Positions 22,704 to 34,900 of a DNA stretch of 64,000 nucleotides are shown piece after piece. The DNA is from Musa acuminata AAA Group (Eukaryota; Streptophyta; Magnoliopsida; Zingiberales; Musaceae), in assembly GCF_036884655.1 (NCBI RefSeq), contig NC_088357.1:45931501-45995500 (forward strand). Direction: 5' to 3'. A program made the translations under genes and the position numbers. Under the pieces are notes generated by a model. That model searched no databases and had not been told where the DNA came from. It saw only the letters and a program-made list of their open reading frames with translations. Positions within the stretch are counted from its first letter, which is position 1. The number at the start of each line of letters is the position of its first letter.

Positions 22704-24878
22704 GTACATCTCTAGATTGCTCTTTTTCTTGCTCTCTCTAGATTATTTATATAACTTGTTAGTTCATTGATCATAAACACTTTTACTTCCTAAGTTGTGC
22801 TATATCCATGTCTTGTCAAAGGAGTTTTGATCAAAACATATAATCTATATAAAAATCTGTGAAAACAAATGACATTTAAGTTTTTGCATCTCTCCTTGGT
22901 TATGCATGTCAAAAAAATGTTCTGTATCCTAGATAAACATGGCCTGAAATGTTAGGAATACTAGCATTGTCAGTTAGCCTAAAATTTTCAATCTTATTTT
23001 TGTACTAAGGCTAGTCCTCTAGCATACAAGAACGATGATATTAGATATGTAAGAAATTTCTCACAAGATAGTGTCTATGTTTTAGCTTTGTAACAATTGA
23101 TGTATAATAACATTTCAGAGGAAATCATTGCAGAAAAATAATGGTTCATTCTCATTTATTCTTCAATGGATACAAATAGGCATATGTATAAGATCTAAAT
23201 AATATAGTGTTTAATATGTGTAAAATATATTCACAATTAACAGAAAATCTCAATCCGGCAATAGTTGTTAAGAAAAATATCATCTCAATCAATCAGGTGA
23301 ATCTTCATTTGTCAGTTTTTACGCAATGCATTACCAATTTTCAATCATTACAGACTTATCAACCTATTTCCATCACATTAGGGGAATTTATCAAACAATA
23401 TCCAAGGCAAGCCATGTAAACAGTGCCTATTTCTCTCTATTTTGGCACAATATATTTTTTATATCCTTTTTCCTAATAATGTCCATGTACAACTTCTGAT
23501 CTACAATCAACCTAATGATATGACATGGGACATGACCTTCCCATCTTTTAGGACTTTAAACAATGGAAGTAAAGCAATGCCATGATCAAACATTGTCGTA
23601 GGGCATGGGGTAGAAGAAACCAAAGGAGTTGATTGCTTAAGATACCAAATGAATTTAAATCTCATGTTGTAGGACCCTTGAGCAGTAGAGATCACTTTGA
23701 TAGACACACTGGTTGGGCTCTTGGGGAACATCAAGTGGGAGGTGGCCCCCTCTTGGATAAGCCTCTTGTGTGCATTTTGAGACTAATCATTGTCATTCCT
23801 TTCTTATTCCTCAAGCTTTCCTCTTCATCCATCAATTATTGGAGAGCTATCTCTTCATCTACTTGATTTGCATACTAATTTGCACCTATTTTAGAGAGAC
23901 AAGGATCAGGCACACATGTTAGTCTATTATGGTTTGAGGACATATTATACCTATGTTTGGGTTGTAGAAGAAAGAAAATATAGGATTGAATAGAATATGA
24001 TTTTTTTTTCTTTTTATCCTTTATTCTTCCCAAGATTAAGAACTCCCCATAAGTTGAATCTTTTAGGACTATTTTTTAGAATTATAACTTTAGAAATACC
24101 TAAATCTAAGATAAGACATCCAAGTAATTAGCATACATGATTGCATGATATCTGTGTGTTAAAGGAGTAAATATATAATTCAACATGAAGCAAACCTTTT
24201 TTTACTCTCTTCTTTTTCATATTTATGCCGAAATCTAAGCAATAAAAAAGACATCTTTAGATATAATTAATCAAGCAAAAACATAAAAATATGAAATTCA
24301 AAGAATATTTTTTTTCCTCTAGAGAAAGACTCCTAACTATCCCCAATTCGTCAATGATGATTATCCAATCATTATTTTTACGCATAATAAGAGATTTTAT
24401 TGCCTGTACAGCTACAAGAAGTATGCCACTCATAAGGATCAATGGAAGCTCTACAAATGGAATTATGAAGCTCGGAACGCATTTTAGGAGCTTCTTCTGA
24501 TGAACAGTGAGTTAAGTCAGGACATGAAGCAATTTCTTTTTTCCTTAAGATAAATTCCATAAGATATCAAAGAAAGCTGCACTCATGTATGTGGACAAGT
24601 GGTGCTCGAGCACTCATTTTACAGAAGATGTTGTAGATGTTTGTTAATTTACAATATTATTTTATGAAAATATCATGAGTGTATTGATCACTAGACTGAG
24701 AAATATCAAGCAATTGATCTCTTGAGTACACATTTTTTGAGCAGAAATAGATCTTTAGACGTAATTCATAAGAAATACATCTTTTGAGCAGAACAAAATA
24801 AATACAGTGTTCATTCAGCAGAAAATGAGCTCATTCAAAACCACTCACATGACATCAATGTATAGGGTTTTTGTGTCT

Positions 24879-24879
<1 letters not shown>
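22704..24879. other. Gene-free stretch
   Basis: AT-rich without supported coding sequence. Frames of 60-77 codons around 23633-23866 and 24257-24560 overlap on both strands and match nothing I recognise. Confidence 0.45.

Positions 24880-24925
<46 letters not shown>
24880..24925. repeat. (AG)23 microsatellite
   Basis: Perfect GA alternation about 110 bases downstream of the HD-Zip stop codon, probably in or near its 3' UTR. Confidence 0.97.
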
Positions 24926-24926
<1 letters not shown>

Positions 24927-25032
24927 ATTCACCATCATGGTTTCTAGATCTAAATTGATGACAACAGTATCACCTGAAGCAAAACCAAATACTATTATAT
25001 GCCGACAAGGGGGGATCCGCATATAACAGCAG

Positions 25033-25965
25033 TCATGCTGCGTGGTGGGCGAAGGGGTTGAAGAAGCGAGGCCTCGAGGCCGGCAAGGGAGAACCAGTCT
25101 CAGCGCCGCCGATGAACTTCTTGCACGACGGACACATCGCCGGGATTTGCATGTGCCTCGTCGCCGACAGCTTATGCGACTTCTCGAGATCCTGCAGCTC
25201 CTTCTGCAGCCTCCTCTTCTCCTCCGTCAGCGTCTCGCAGCATCGCCTGAGGAACTCCAGCTCCACCTCCGTTTTCTTGAGCTTGGTCCTGCAACAAGAT
25301 CTAAGTGATATGAAGTCGTTCTAAGGAACCGAGGGCTTCTAATTCAACTGTGGAACACCAATCTTCACCACCTCGCTCTCCTGTTCTGGAACCACACTTC
25401 CACCTGCCGAGGCCGAAGGTTCAGCTGCTTAGCCAGAGCTTGCTTTTGTTTCTGACAGTAGAAAGAGATCATTCAAGTTAGATCACAATCTTAATTTTCT
25501 TGGCAGGATTTCGTCTTTGATTCAAACCGGATTGAGACTGCTGTGCTCCTTAAACTTGTCTTCCAAAAGGGAAGACTGCTCCTTGGTGAGCCTGAGCTTC
25601 TTCCTAGCACCGCTGTCTTCCTCCTCCTCGTCGCTGATCCGGGACGAAACCTTTTCCACCTCCTCGCTCCTTACATCGTCCTCCCTCTTAATCTTGCAGG
25701 GATGATGACTCTGAGGAGGAGGAGAGTGCCTGCTACCAATATCTCTACCCATCTCAACTTCCACCGAGGCACAGACGTCGCCGGGGAGTGCGAGGGTGAG
25801 AGAGGGCTCAAGTGCCTTGGCAGTCGAAGAAGATCTTTGCAGCTCGAGTCCAGAGCTCGAATGGGGACGACTACCGATCGAGAGATCGCTTCTCCCATCA
25901 TAACTCAGCGTAAGAGAAAGGCCAGTGTGGGGTGTATCATCTCGATCATGGTCATCCATGGCCAT
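25033..25965 (-). CDS. Homeodomain-leucine zipper class II transcription factor, complete, three exons
   Basis: HD-Zip II proteins bind CAATNATTG-type sites as dimers and mostly repress transcription, acting in shade, auxin and leaf-polarity responses. Exons on the minus strand are 25965-25528, 25451-25372 and 25288-25033 (774 bases, 257 residues; GT-AG introns). Residues 16-20 (LSLTL) and 56-60 (LTLAL) are LxLxL EAR-type repression motifs. A basic/acidic linker precedes the homeodomain (about 119-175) with recognition helix [11 protein letters not shown]. Exon junctions fall inside the homeodomain, as in the family. The zipper follows with leucines 186, 193, 200 and 207. CPSC at 225-228 is the class II redox CPSCE motif, though the final E is K here. 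The start at 25965 ([18 protein letters not shown]) was chosen over an in-frame ATG at 26079 because the extra 38 residues are a proline/arginine-rich leader unlike the family. Confidence 0.94.
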
Positions 25966-26153
25966 AGGTGGGGATCTTCTTCTTCTTCTTCTTCCTCTAT
26001 TATGCTTGAGCTTGTCAAGGAAGGAAGGAAGAAAGGAAGGGAAGGGAGGAGCGAGGGATGCGAGATGTATTTGAATCATGGGATAGTGATGATGGTGATA
26101 CGGAGAAGCTTAAAGGCATGACGCACCATGACATAGGTTGACCTCGAAAGGCG

Positions 26154-26173
26154 GAGAGAGAGAGAGAGAGAGA
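26154..26173. repeat. (GA)n tract in the HD-Zip 5' leader
   Basis: About ten GA units, reading as CT repeats on the transcribed strand, between the likely TATA box and the start codon. CT-rich leaders are common near plant transcription starts. Confidence 0.85.
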
Positions 26174-26314
26174 AGAAAAGGCGAGGAGAGTTGAGGCTCA
26201 AAACCACGGCGGTGTAAATAAGATGATGGAAACCATTAGAGGGAAGAAGGAGAAAGAGAGGATTGCTTGTGGTTTCAAGAATCAAGAACCTCTTTTTCTT
26301 CCTTATTTTTACTG

Positions 26315-26323
26315 TATATATAT
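26315..26323 (-). promoter_or_regulatory. Candidate TATA box for the HD-Zip gene
   Basis: On the minus strand the sequence reads CCATATATATACAG, about 350 bases upstream of the chosen ATG, with a CT-rich leader in between. Confidence 0.4.
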
Positions 26324-26329
26324 GGCTAC

Positions 26330-26950
26330 ATTTATTGTCTTTTATGCCATTTTCAACTTCATGCATCATCAAGCAATCAACTAACCCACCAATTATGTCT
26401 TTATTAACCAAACGGAATTGATCAAAAGAAAATTGTGTGGAAGTTTCATGCCATTTGATGGTGGGTGGTGTCTCAACGATGATGATGCCAGCAATATGAA
26501 TGAAGCTTATTATTAATGTATCAAGGATGAAAATTGTCACTTGTCTATCCACCAAGGAAATTTGTGAGTTCATATTTTATTTTATTTGATAATTAATGCT
26601 TTTCCTTTAAATTGCTAATTCGCACTATAAAATTCGGGTTATTCGGGTTATCTGACTGACTTAAATGTCAAAAAAAGTATTTTATAATTTTTGTAAAGAA
26701 TTAAGTGATGAAGGAATATTTTGATCCTACAACTTTATGATAATTATCGATCAACTATCTATCTTATTTTTATTTGTTAGATGACGTTTTGAATTCTCAA
26801 CATTGGATAATTGAATTCAGACTTATATTTTAGATAGAAGCTTGTTGCAATAAAACTAATACACTTTGCTTTATAGACATGCTCCTCATGTTTGCTGCCT
26901 TCAAGTATTATTATATGTAGTTGATTTCTTAGTACATTAAAGCATTTGGA
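26330..26950. other. Gene-free upstream flank of the HD-Zip gene
   Basis: AT-rich, no supported ORF on either strand. It contains the rest of the HD-Zip promoter. Confidence 0.4.
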
Positions 26951-27280
26951 GATTAATTATAGATTATTCCTACCTTTAACATCTTGGTCTTTACGCCTTT
27001 AAAAATTATATTAAGATCTCTATACTTATGAAAGCGAAATATTTAATCTCATTTTTTCTCACGCTATCAACTCTATTAATAAAAATATCATAGGATTTAC
27101 CAATAAGTATGTGCTGACTTTATCTCACTTTGGTTTATTACTTAGCACATGCAATATTTTCATCCGTAGAGTCGATGACGTGAGAAAAATTAAATATTTT
27201 ATTTTCATAAGGATAAAGATCCCAATATAACTTTTGAAAGCATGTGGATCGAGATACTAAAGGTAACTAATTATAGTCGA
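26951..27280. mobile_element. Inverted-repeat (MITE-like/foldback) element, about 330 bp
   Basis: The left arm (26951-27090) reads TTAATTATAGATTA..ACCTTTAACATCT.GGTC, then TTATATTAAGATC, ACTTATGAAA, AAATATTTAATCTCA and TTTTCTCACG. The right arm (about 27165-27280) is its imperfect reverse complement (CGTGAGAAAAATTAAATATTT, TTTTCATAAGG, GATCCCAATATAA, AAAGGTAACTAATTATAG). The arms meet near 27,110. No coding capacity. A target duplication could not be fixed by eye. Confidence 0.75.
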
Positions 27281-28038
27281 TAATATATGATCAGCTCAAA
27301 TTATGAGTTCTTTCTCTTTCTTTTAACTCATTTTACCCTCTCTAATCAAGGATGGTTGGATATAATAATGCTCGGTCAATTCTTCCTTTAATACAATAAT
27401 TGCATTACTTCTTTCAAGTCAAAAGAACAAGGAGAAGAAGCATTTGTGATATTGGGATGTGATGAATCTCTTTATGCACTCACAAAAGAAAAATGTTGCT
27501 TTCATGATAACCACACTGCACCACAGGATGGATGACTGGACTTCATTGGAGGAAGACCAAATGCTGCATTAGAATCCAATCCTAGTTGAAGTTGTCATAA
27601 GTGTTTGTCTACACTTCCCACTTCCCACCTAAACAGCATCCCAAGAATGAGTAAGAGGTGGATAGATAATGCAAAAGAACAACTTTCACTGAGATTTCAT
27701 GCTTTGTTTGCTTGTCTGCAATGGCAAAAGTTTGTGTTGTTTGTCTGAAATATAATGAGGGGCTGTGTATCTCTAAAAAGATTCATAAAACTCTTCTTAT
27801 TTCTCACAGTGAGTTGGTAAGGTGGTAAAGTTGTTTCATTTTACTATGCCAATAAATTCATTGCATTGATATATGAGGCTTTATAGGAAATGCAACCAAG
27901 CCTTAAGTATGCTTGTTGTGAGATGAAAAGTCTTTTAGAGGAAAAGAGAGATGCATATTAAATGCAATGTGTTTCCTATATACATAGGGCCTATATAAGG
28001 CCATGCCTTTTATCATGGAGGACTGGATGATATGATGG
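27281..28038. other. Gene-free stretch between two foldback elements
   Basis: No ORF or repeat supported; ordinary AT-rich intergenic DNA. Confidence 0.4.
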
Positions 28039-28515
28039 GTTAATTATAGATTAACTTTTATATTTGAATCTTATTAATATTATGGTCTCTATATTTAAAA
28101 AATCTATATTAAGATTCTTATAGTTCTAAAAATAAAATAAATAATCTTAATCTTATTTGTCTTAACATTATTAACTACAAAAACATAATATGTCACATCG
28201 ATTGGTATGAAAATGATGAGCAAAAAGATAATTTTAATATCCATTTTATTTCTAGCGATTTTATCGATAAAAAAATAATTTCAACATTACATGTGCTGAA
28301 AATGAAAGGGATATTGAAATTATCCTTTTGCGCACCACTTTCGCATCGATAGTATCATATATTATATTTTTCGTCAATGTTGCTGACGATGTTAGGATAA
28401 ATAAGATTATTTATTTTACTTTCTGAATAATAAGAATCATAATATAAATTTTTTAAGTATAAAAATCATAATGCTAATAGGGTCCAAATATATAAGATAA
28501 TATAAAATTTGTCCT
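28039..28515. mobile_element. Second inverted-repeat (MITE-like) element, about 475 bp
   Basis: The left arm begins TTAATTATAGATTAACTTTTA, followed by TTATGGTCTCTATA, AAAAAATCTATATTAAGATTCTTAT and AAATAAATAATCTTA. The right arm is its imperfect reverse complement (TAAGATTATTTATTTTA, ATAAGAATCATAATATAAATTTTTTAAGTATA, AATCATAATGCTAATAGGGTCC). Inner blocks such as AAAAGGATAATTTCAATATCC-like sequence are also mirrored across a centre near 28,280. Its outer end shares TTAATTATAGATTA with the 26,951 element, so they are probably one family at different ages. Confidence 0.75.
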
Positions 28516-28682
28516 AGTAGAATAGGAAACAAAAGTGATAGTTATTAGGCTGATATGAGTTGAAAAAAATGAAATAAGTTGAGTTAGATTTAGCATAAGC
28601 TATAATAGAATCATTTAGTGGTACTAAGAAAGTTTATCTTATCAAAGCTCTTCTCTTTAGTTTTACAACTCCATCTCTCACT

Positions 28683-28840
28683 ATCTCTCTATCTATCCCT
28701 TCAAGTAATCTATAGTTGAATTTTCTTATACATCTCTTGTGTATTACCTCACAAGTTTTGGATCTCTCTATCTATCCCTTCAAGTAATCTATAGTTGAAT
28801 TTTCTTATACATCTCTTGTGTATTACCTCACAAGTTTTGG
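28683..28840. repeat. Perfect 79-bp tandem duplication
   Basis: The unit starting ATCTCTCTATCTATCCCTTC and ending ACCTCACAAGTTTTGG occurs at 28683-28761 and again at 28762-28840 without visible differences, so it is recent or an assembly duplication. No coding frame. Confidence 0.93.
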
Positions 28841-30440
28841 ATCAAGTAGATGATACTCAAAACTGTGAAAAAAGAGATTGAGACATGTGTAATGTCATGT
28901 TGGAATTAGTGGCCTATGATACTAAATGTTATAGGCTGACTCTTTTGTGCTCCCAACAGGAGAAACACTAAGAATAACTTGTGATTAGAATGACAAGATT
29001 GTCATTGACTTTGGAGCACTCCCACTAGCCAAAATCCAGAAGACATGATCAGAGAAGAAGTTGTTAACCAACAAGGCAAAGCAAGAGGAGTGGGTTTGGA
29101 TTGAGTCAAATGGCACCACATAAAGGTGAGTGGAGGTTCCTTGAACATCAACTCCACTCTCTTTTACAAATACCTGCCATTGGGTGAAAGAGGCACACCA
29201 ACAATTGATTTGAGAATGCAGCTAAAGGAGATGCTCTTAAAGATGATGATGGTGACCACCAATGATATGCGACAAAAGCTTATTTGATTCTTGAGGATGA
29301 TGGAAACTATAGAGAGACTTTGATTCTTCCTTGTCTTTGTTCACCCGGTCTTCTAAGCATTTAAATTTTTAGTGCTCTTTAAAGAAGAAGAAAAAAGAAA
29401 AAAGAAAATCTCTGATGTGATATCCTAAAAAGTAATCTCAGATTTAGTGTGATGAATCACTATTTAACTTTACAAACATCTTATATCTTCATCTTATGGA
29501 TATGAATAATTTTTTAATATTTTATTTCTTTCATATGTGGGTTACTCGTTCAACGTTTTTATCGTACTCTTAGCGTTTAAACTCATATATATTTTTCAAA
29601 TAAAATTTACTCATTCATACTAATATTATCTAACTCATTTGAATGACTTAAGTTGCCTAATTAAATCTTCTTTTGTTTAGCTATACAATTGAATAAAATC
29701 ATCTTTCATGTTTCAATTTTCTTTAGCTATCTATATGGACATCCACCTTCTTTAGATACTATCATTGTCTCCTTATATCAATCGATATCATCACTATCAA
29801 TGTTTTCTCATAATATACACATAGTCTATCTTTTTGTTTTCTCCTATTTTCTCTTCTTTTTTATATATATCATTTGTCGATACATCGATACATATTTTTT
29901 CTTGATCAAAACTTAGAACCTTAATGTTAGATGGACTAATAGAAATTAAAGTAAATGCAAGACATCATATTAGTAATAATCTTAGGTTCAAGATCATGCA
30001 AAGTCAATTGTAGAGGGAAGTTTGGCAAAGGCACCACCATGTTTTGGCATGTCGTAGTCCACCATGAAATAAATATGAAGTTGGCTAAGACAAAAATAAA
30101 GAGTCCAAGATGGCATAATTTCCTAGAATTATTGCAAAGGCATAAATGCTTAGACAAGTCACAAGTTAAATAGTATAATCTAGAGTTACTTAGATTATAT
30201 CGACTAGATTAAACATGTGTCGTGGACCTATTGTTCATTAAAAGTCGAATTTGGGCATCACACTCATGTCACTCTCTCAATTCGCTATTTCTTTTAGCAA
30301 ACCACCATCTTGTTAATGTAACATTTAGTGGCTTATACTTGATCGTAAAACCTTTTTAATGAGAGAAATTAAAGTCAAAAATCTTTTCAATGAGAGGAAA
30401 CTAAAGTAAAAAAAAAAAAAATCGTAAGGTGGTTTTATGA
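28841..30440. other. Gene-free stretch
   Basis: AT-rich intergenic DNA. Short overlapping frames at 29689-30173 have no protein-like features. Nothing else recognised. Confidence 0.45.
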
Positions 30441-30960
30441 AAATATCTCTCTTTTTCATTTTTTTTCCCGAATAACCTCCTTGTTTTTATTTTTCTAAAA
30501 AATAAAAACATATGTTTTTTAATCCTAAAAATACCTTTTCTATTTTTTCCTCATCGTTGGCATCGCTTGTGCTTCTCTCCTTGTCACCTCCACCCCTACT
30601 CTTTTGTCCCTCGTTGCAAGGTCAATCCTTCTCCGTCACACCCTTTACCTTCATGTGCACCCTTCCTTTCTAGTGAGTCCCTATCCTTTCTTGTAGGGAA
30701 GGGCGAGAACTCATCGAAGAGGAAGGGCTCGTGCACACGGAGGTGAGGTGCTTGATGAGGAAGTGTAGAGCTTAGAACAATGAGCGGGTGGCTCTAGTCG
30801 AAGAAAGCGACAGGTGGAGAAGCATGAGCGACGTCGATGAGGTGGAGTCAACGATAGGAAAACGAAGGAAGGGTATTCTAAAATTATAAAAAATAGAGGT
30901 GCTATATGGGAAAAAACTAAAAATAAGAACTTTTTTCAAAAAATCATTTGTTCATGTAAA
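30440..30960. mobile_element. Possible foldback element with GC-richer core
   Basis: The left flank (TTTTTTTTCCCGAATAACCTCC, TTTTATTTTTCTAAAA, AAAATACC) and right flank (GGGTATTCTAAAATTATAAAAAAT, AGAGGTGCTATATGGGAAAAAAC) are imperfect reverse complements. Inner blocks (GCTTGTGCTTCTC / GAGAAGCATGAGCG) also mirror. The core 30,590-30,880 is much richer in GC than the flanks. Divergent and without a fixed target duplication. Confidence 0.45.
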
Positions 30961-31520
30961 ATTTAGTGATTTTAAAGTCTAATTTCACTTAACAAATAAA
31001 TAGATTTGTGTTGGTTGGGTTAATTTTGTTAATGACTATAAAAAATCTTTGTAATAAATGATTGATATTTAAAAACTATTTATATACGAGATGGAATAGC
31101 CCAAGTTTGTTAGACATTTAAATGACTCCATAGATCGGATACTACTCATAAATCTTTAACTCGCATTAGTATTTAACTAAACTTGACCAATCTAATACAA
31201 ACTTATTTAATTTGATAAAGGTTTGAGTTAGAGTGACACAAATTTAAATTACTTAAGGAGCCAATTGCCTTGGTATGACTCAATTTGTGTCTCAATATAT
31301 ATACCTCATGGAGATGTATATTTCAATTGTCAATACCTAGGGTTGATATCATAGCTATTTGGTGTAATGGAAGCACAAGTGCCAAATTAGTTTCTTTTTG
31401 AGGTAGATTTATGAATCATTAATTCTCATTTATTCTAATTATCTCCTATGTTCTCCCCCGAGAGCTTTAAAATACGATGCACTTTTATTTAAAATTTATG
31501 AATTATTTTGATAGCAATGT

Positions 31521-31675
31521 ATAAGACTTATTTATTAATAATTTATTTGACACGTAGTTCGTGGTATCATTTGATACGAATAGCATAGATCGATAAGATT
31601 TATTTATTAATAATTTATTTGACACGAACTTCCTCGTATCATTTGATATGCTACATCATTTGATACGAGTAGCAT
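31521..31675. repeat. Imperfect 72-bp tandem duplication
   Basis: TTTATTAATAATTTATTTGACACG at two positions 72 bases apart, each followed by a GTATCATTTGATA[CT]G block. The ATCATTTGATACGA[GA]TAGCAT motif appears again within the second copy. Confidence 0.7.
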
Positions 31676-31998
31676 ATATCGATTCGATAAACGATCGATA
31701 CGAACGATACATCAATAATTTTTATATATCATATATTAATATATTAATACGTTCGATACAGCTCGATATAATTGGTGCATTTGGTATTGATAGCCGGTCG
31801 ATATATCAATACAAAGGTGTAACGTCTCGCGGATATGTTTATACGTAGACATACGTGACGGGAAGCACCGGCTTCGACATGGAAATATAGGAAAGAGAGG
31901 AACACGCGGCTTGCGTCAGGATTACAGCGTCGGGCGTTGGCGAAGGTGATGCCCGCGTGTGCGCCGGGAGGGCTCTCGATCCGTCCGTGTAGCGGGAG

Positions 31999-34900
31999 AT
32001 GATGACGATCCCCGCGGGATCGAAGAGCGGCGATGGGAATCATCCGTGGTCGGGAAGGGACCACGGCTCGTTGACGTACGGCCTCGCCCTCTTCGGATTG
32101 ATCGGCGCCGCTGCCGCCACCGTTGCGGTAACGGCGATTCCCTTTTGCTATCTCTTCTTGGAGTTTTGGTGTCTACCCTTTCGAATTAGGGTTCTAGATT
32201 CATCATGGGTTGCCTCTTACACTTGTGCGTTTCTTCCCCTTAATGCTTTGATTTGCTATGTTTCGATAACAATGAGGAGAAGAGAAAAAGGAAGGTGGGA
32301 TATAAGGAGAGATGAGGAGGGCGAAAATAGCGAGGAGACGAGAGAAAAGAAAAGAAGAGGATACCACAGAGAAAGGTTTCTTCCGTTGAACTTTCCATAA
32401 GTTCCACTAAGTGGATGCTTGTTTTAAAGAAATGGAATAACCTATGGATTGCGATAAATTGCTCCTAAGATAGTTGATCAATTATAGCCATGTTTTATCC
32501 TAAACCTTGATAGATGTGAATACCTAGGGAAGATAAGAAAAGGGATTGACGGATCAATAATGCTGAAAAGGGATTGATAAAATAGATTTCATCTCAAATT
32601 CCTAATTTCTAAGGATGATGATGAAAAGGACTCAAAACCAGAATGGTGATGCCGGAAGTCGTTCATCTAATATTGCCTAAACAAATCAACTGGCTACAAT
32701 ATCAAAATCTTTTGATCAATAGATCAAGATTCTTTGTTAGAAACATCTTAGGTTAGTGCTTGAAAGTCCTCAAAAACTTTCCGCAAAAGTGCTCTCTTGA
32801 TAAAGGGACTTGTCGTCACCTTGGTGGGAAAAAAAGTTCTTTTCTTAAAAATTCAAGTTTGGAGATACACTTCATACAAGACCAGCATATTGAAGTTGGT
32901 TCTAGTACACTGTTTCATTTCTTTCTTTCTGGAATTTGTTTCTGGTCTGATTAAAGAAATATAGATATCTAATACAAAAGTTACTAAACGTATACAGAAA
33001 GCAGATTAAAAGCCAATATAATAGTTCACAGTATTGTATGCTTCCACACCTCGGTGGAATTGCAATAACATACTTTTGATTTATTGTTGATTCTGATGGT
33101 AATGTTCATTCTTGCTCGTAGAATCAACATGGCTTGTTGTTGTGGTTGCAGTTGTTGTATATGATGCAGATTTTTTATTTTTTGCCTATTTCTAGGACAC
33201 ATTTATGTGATAGTGTGGCTTATGCCTTTGTTTAGTATTCTGATGACATGGTACGTTATTGTGACCCAGTTGGCACCTTTAACTTTTTCTCTCTCCTTTT
33301 TTGCAACTTTGTAGGTTGGACAGTTGAGAAGGACTATGCGTTGGTTCTCCACTCAGGTACAGGCAGCTGCTGGTCCTTGATGACATCATTTCATTGTTCT
33401 AATATCTTAGAGATGTTTTTTCTTCTCCATAGAACCTTGGTTGTCCAAAATGGTGCTATTTAGAGTGTTGTTGTAGATGACTATTTTAGATGTTTATATA
33501 CACAACAGAACATATTGGAATTTAGGTGATAAGAAAAATAAGTCCAGTTTGATGAATGTTTGTGAAGAAATGATCAATATATAGGGTGAGAGCTAGTTAA
33601 TTCAAGTTGAATTCATTTTATTCACTCAGTTAATATATCTTGTCATTGAATTCTTCAAGTTGAATTCTTTCTGTGGTGTTGCCATATGTTTCTTGGGCGC
33701 CTTAACTCCATGTCATATTTGGATAACTGCAGGATTTTGTTTACTGGGCTAAGTTAGCACATGGCACTCACAAGAATGTTACATGATTGTAATTCTTTTC
33801 AAATACTTTCTCTAATGTCTTTTTTTTTTTCTTGTTTTGCCTAAGCTTGATGAGTCACAATCCCATACATCATGGAAGAGAGCTGGCAGTTCGAGCTTCG
33901 GAAACCACAAGCAAAAAACTTGGAACAAATGCGACCGTCGTATGCAAGAAGAGTATGAGGAGGAAATGGAGAGAGTGGTTGGTTTCTCTTCTCTCTTGTT
34001 TATTCATTTTTTACTTAAACTAAGTCTAGTTAAATATTTTATAAGATTGGTAATTTTAGGGGTTAAAATGTAGAATTAGTGTGTACCTTTAAAAGCAACC
34101 TTTTGCTTTCTGAGGTTATGTTAGAACCCTTGCAGATTCTAAACTTGGGGTTGATCTCTTTAGGGGATTAGCCTCATTGGAACTCTATAGGGGTTCCTCC
34201 CTCCAAGTTGCTGCTCAAAGGCTGCAGAAAAGATTCATCTATTGCTTACCAAAAGAGGAGGAATACATGGCTATTTATAGGGTTTCTAAACCCTAACTCC
34301 TAATAGGACTCCTACTCAAGACTCTTACTTCTAACCAACTCCTAATAGGACTTCTACTCAAGACTCCTATTCTTTTACAACTCCTAATTCTTCTCTAAGA
34401 AACAACCTCCTAACCCTAGCCGGCCTCTTCACCTCCTTAACAGGGATCGACTTAGGTAGGTTTTACATGAATGTCTCTCTCAATTAGGACTCTCCTAGCT
34501 AGAGTCCTAACAGACCCGCCCTCTTAAAATCAACCTTGTCCTCGAGGCTGACGATTCATGAATTTTGAGAATTTGATCTTCAAGTCGTCATAGTTCTCTC
34601 AAGTGGCATCTTCTATTGGTAGGTTCACCCACTGTATTAGCACTTTAGTAGTGGGTCGTCGTCGTCGAGTGACGATCCGTCGATCAATAATGGCACTTGG
34701 CTGGGTCTGGAGTTCTCCTTGGATAGTCATATTTGGTGGGTGGCTTTGGGCTGTCTCCAAGCACCTATTTACAACTTCTGTCTGGTCGTCGATTTGTGGG
34801 TGATATGTCGTACTCCTTTTCAATTGGGTGATATGTAGTACCCTGCATATGGAATAACTTTGTCCAAAGTTTGCTCGTGAAGATGCAAGTAGAATTTATC

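Noticed and set aside
24257..24560. Short hydrophobic frames, possibly organelle-derived DNA
   Set aside because: I could not match them to any plastid or mitochondrial gene.
25966..26079. Upstream in-frame ATG for the HD-Zip protein
   Set aside because: The 38 extra residues are low-complexity and unlike HD-Zip II N-termini; the ATG at 25965 gives the expected start.
25543..26121. 192-codon plus-strand ORF opposite the HD-Zip gene
   Set aside because: The minus strand encodes a clear homeodomain and zipper with correct splice sites; the plus frame is a shadow.
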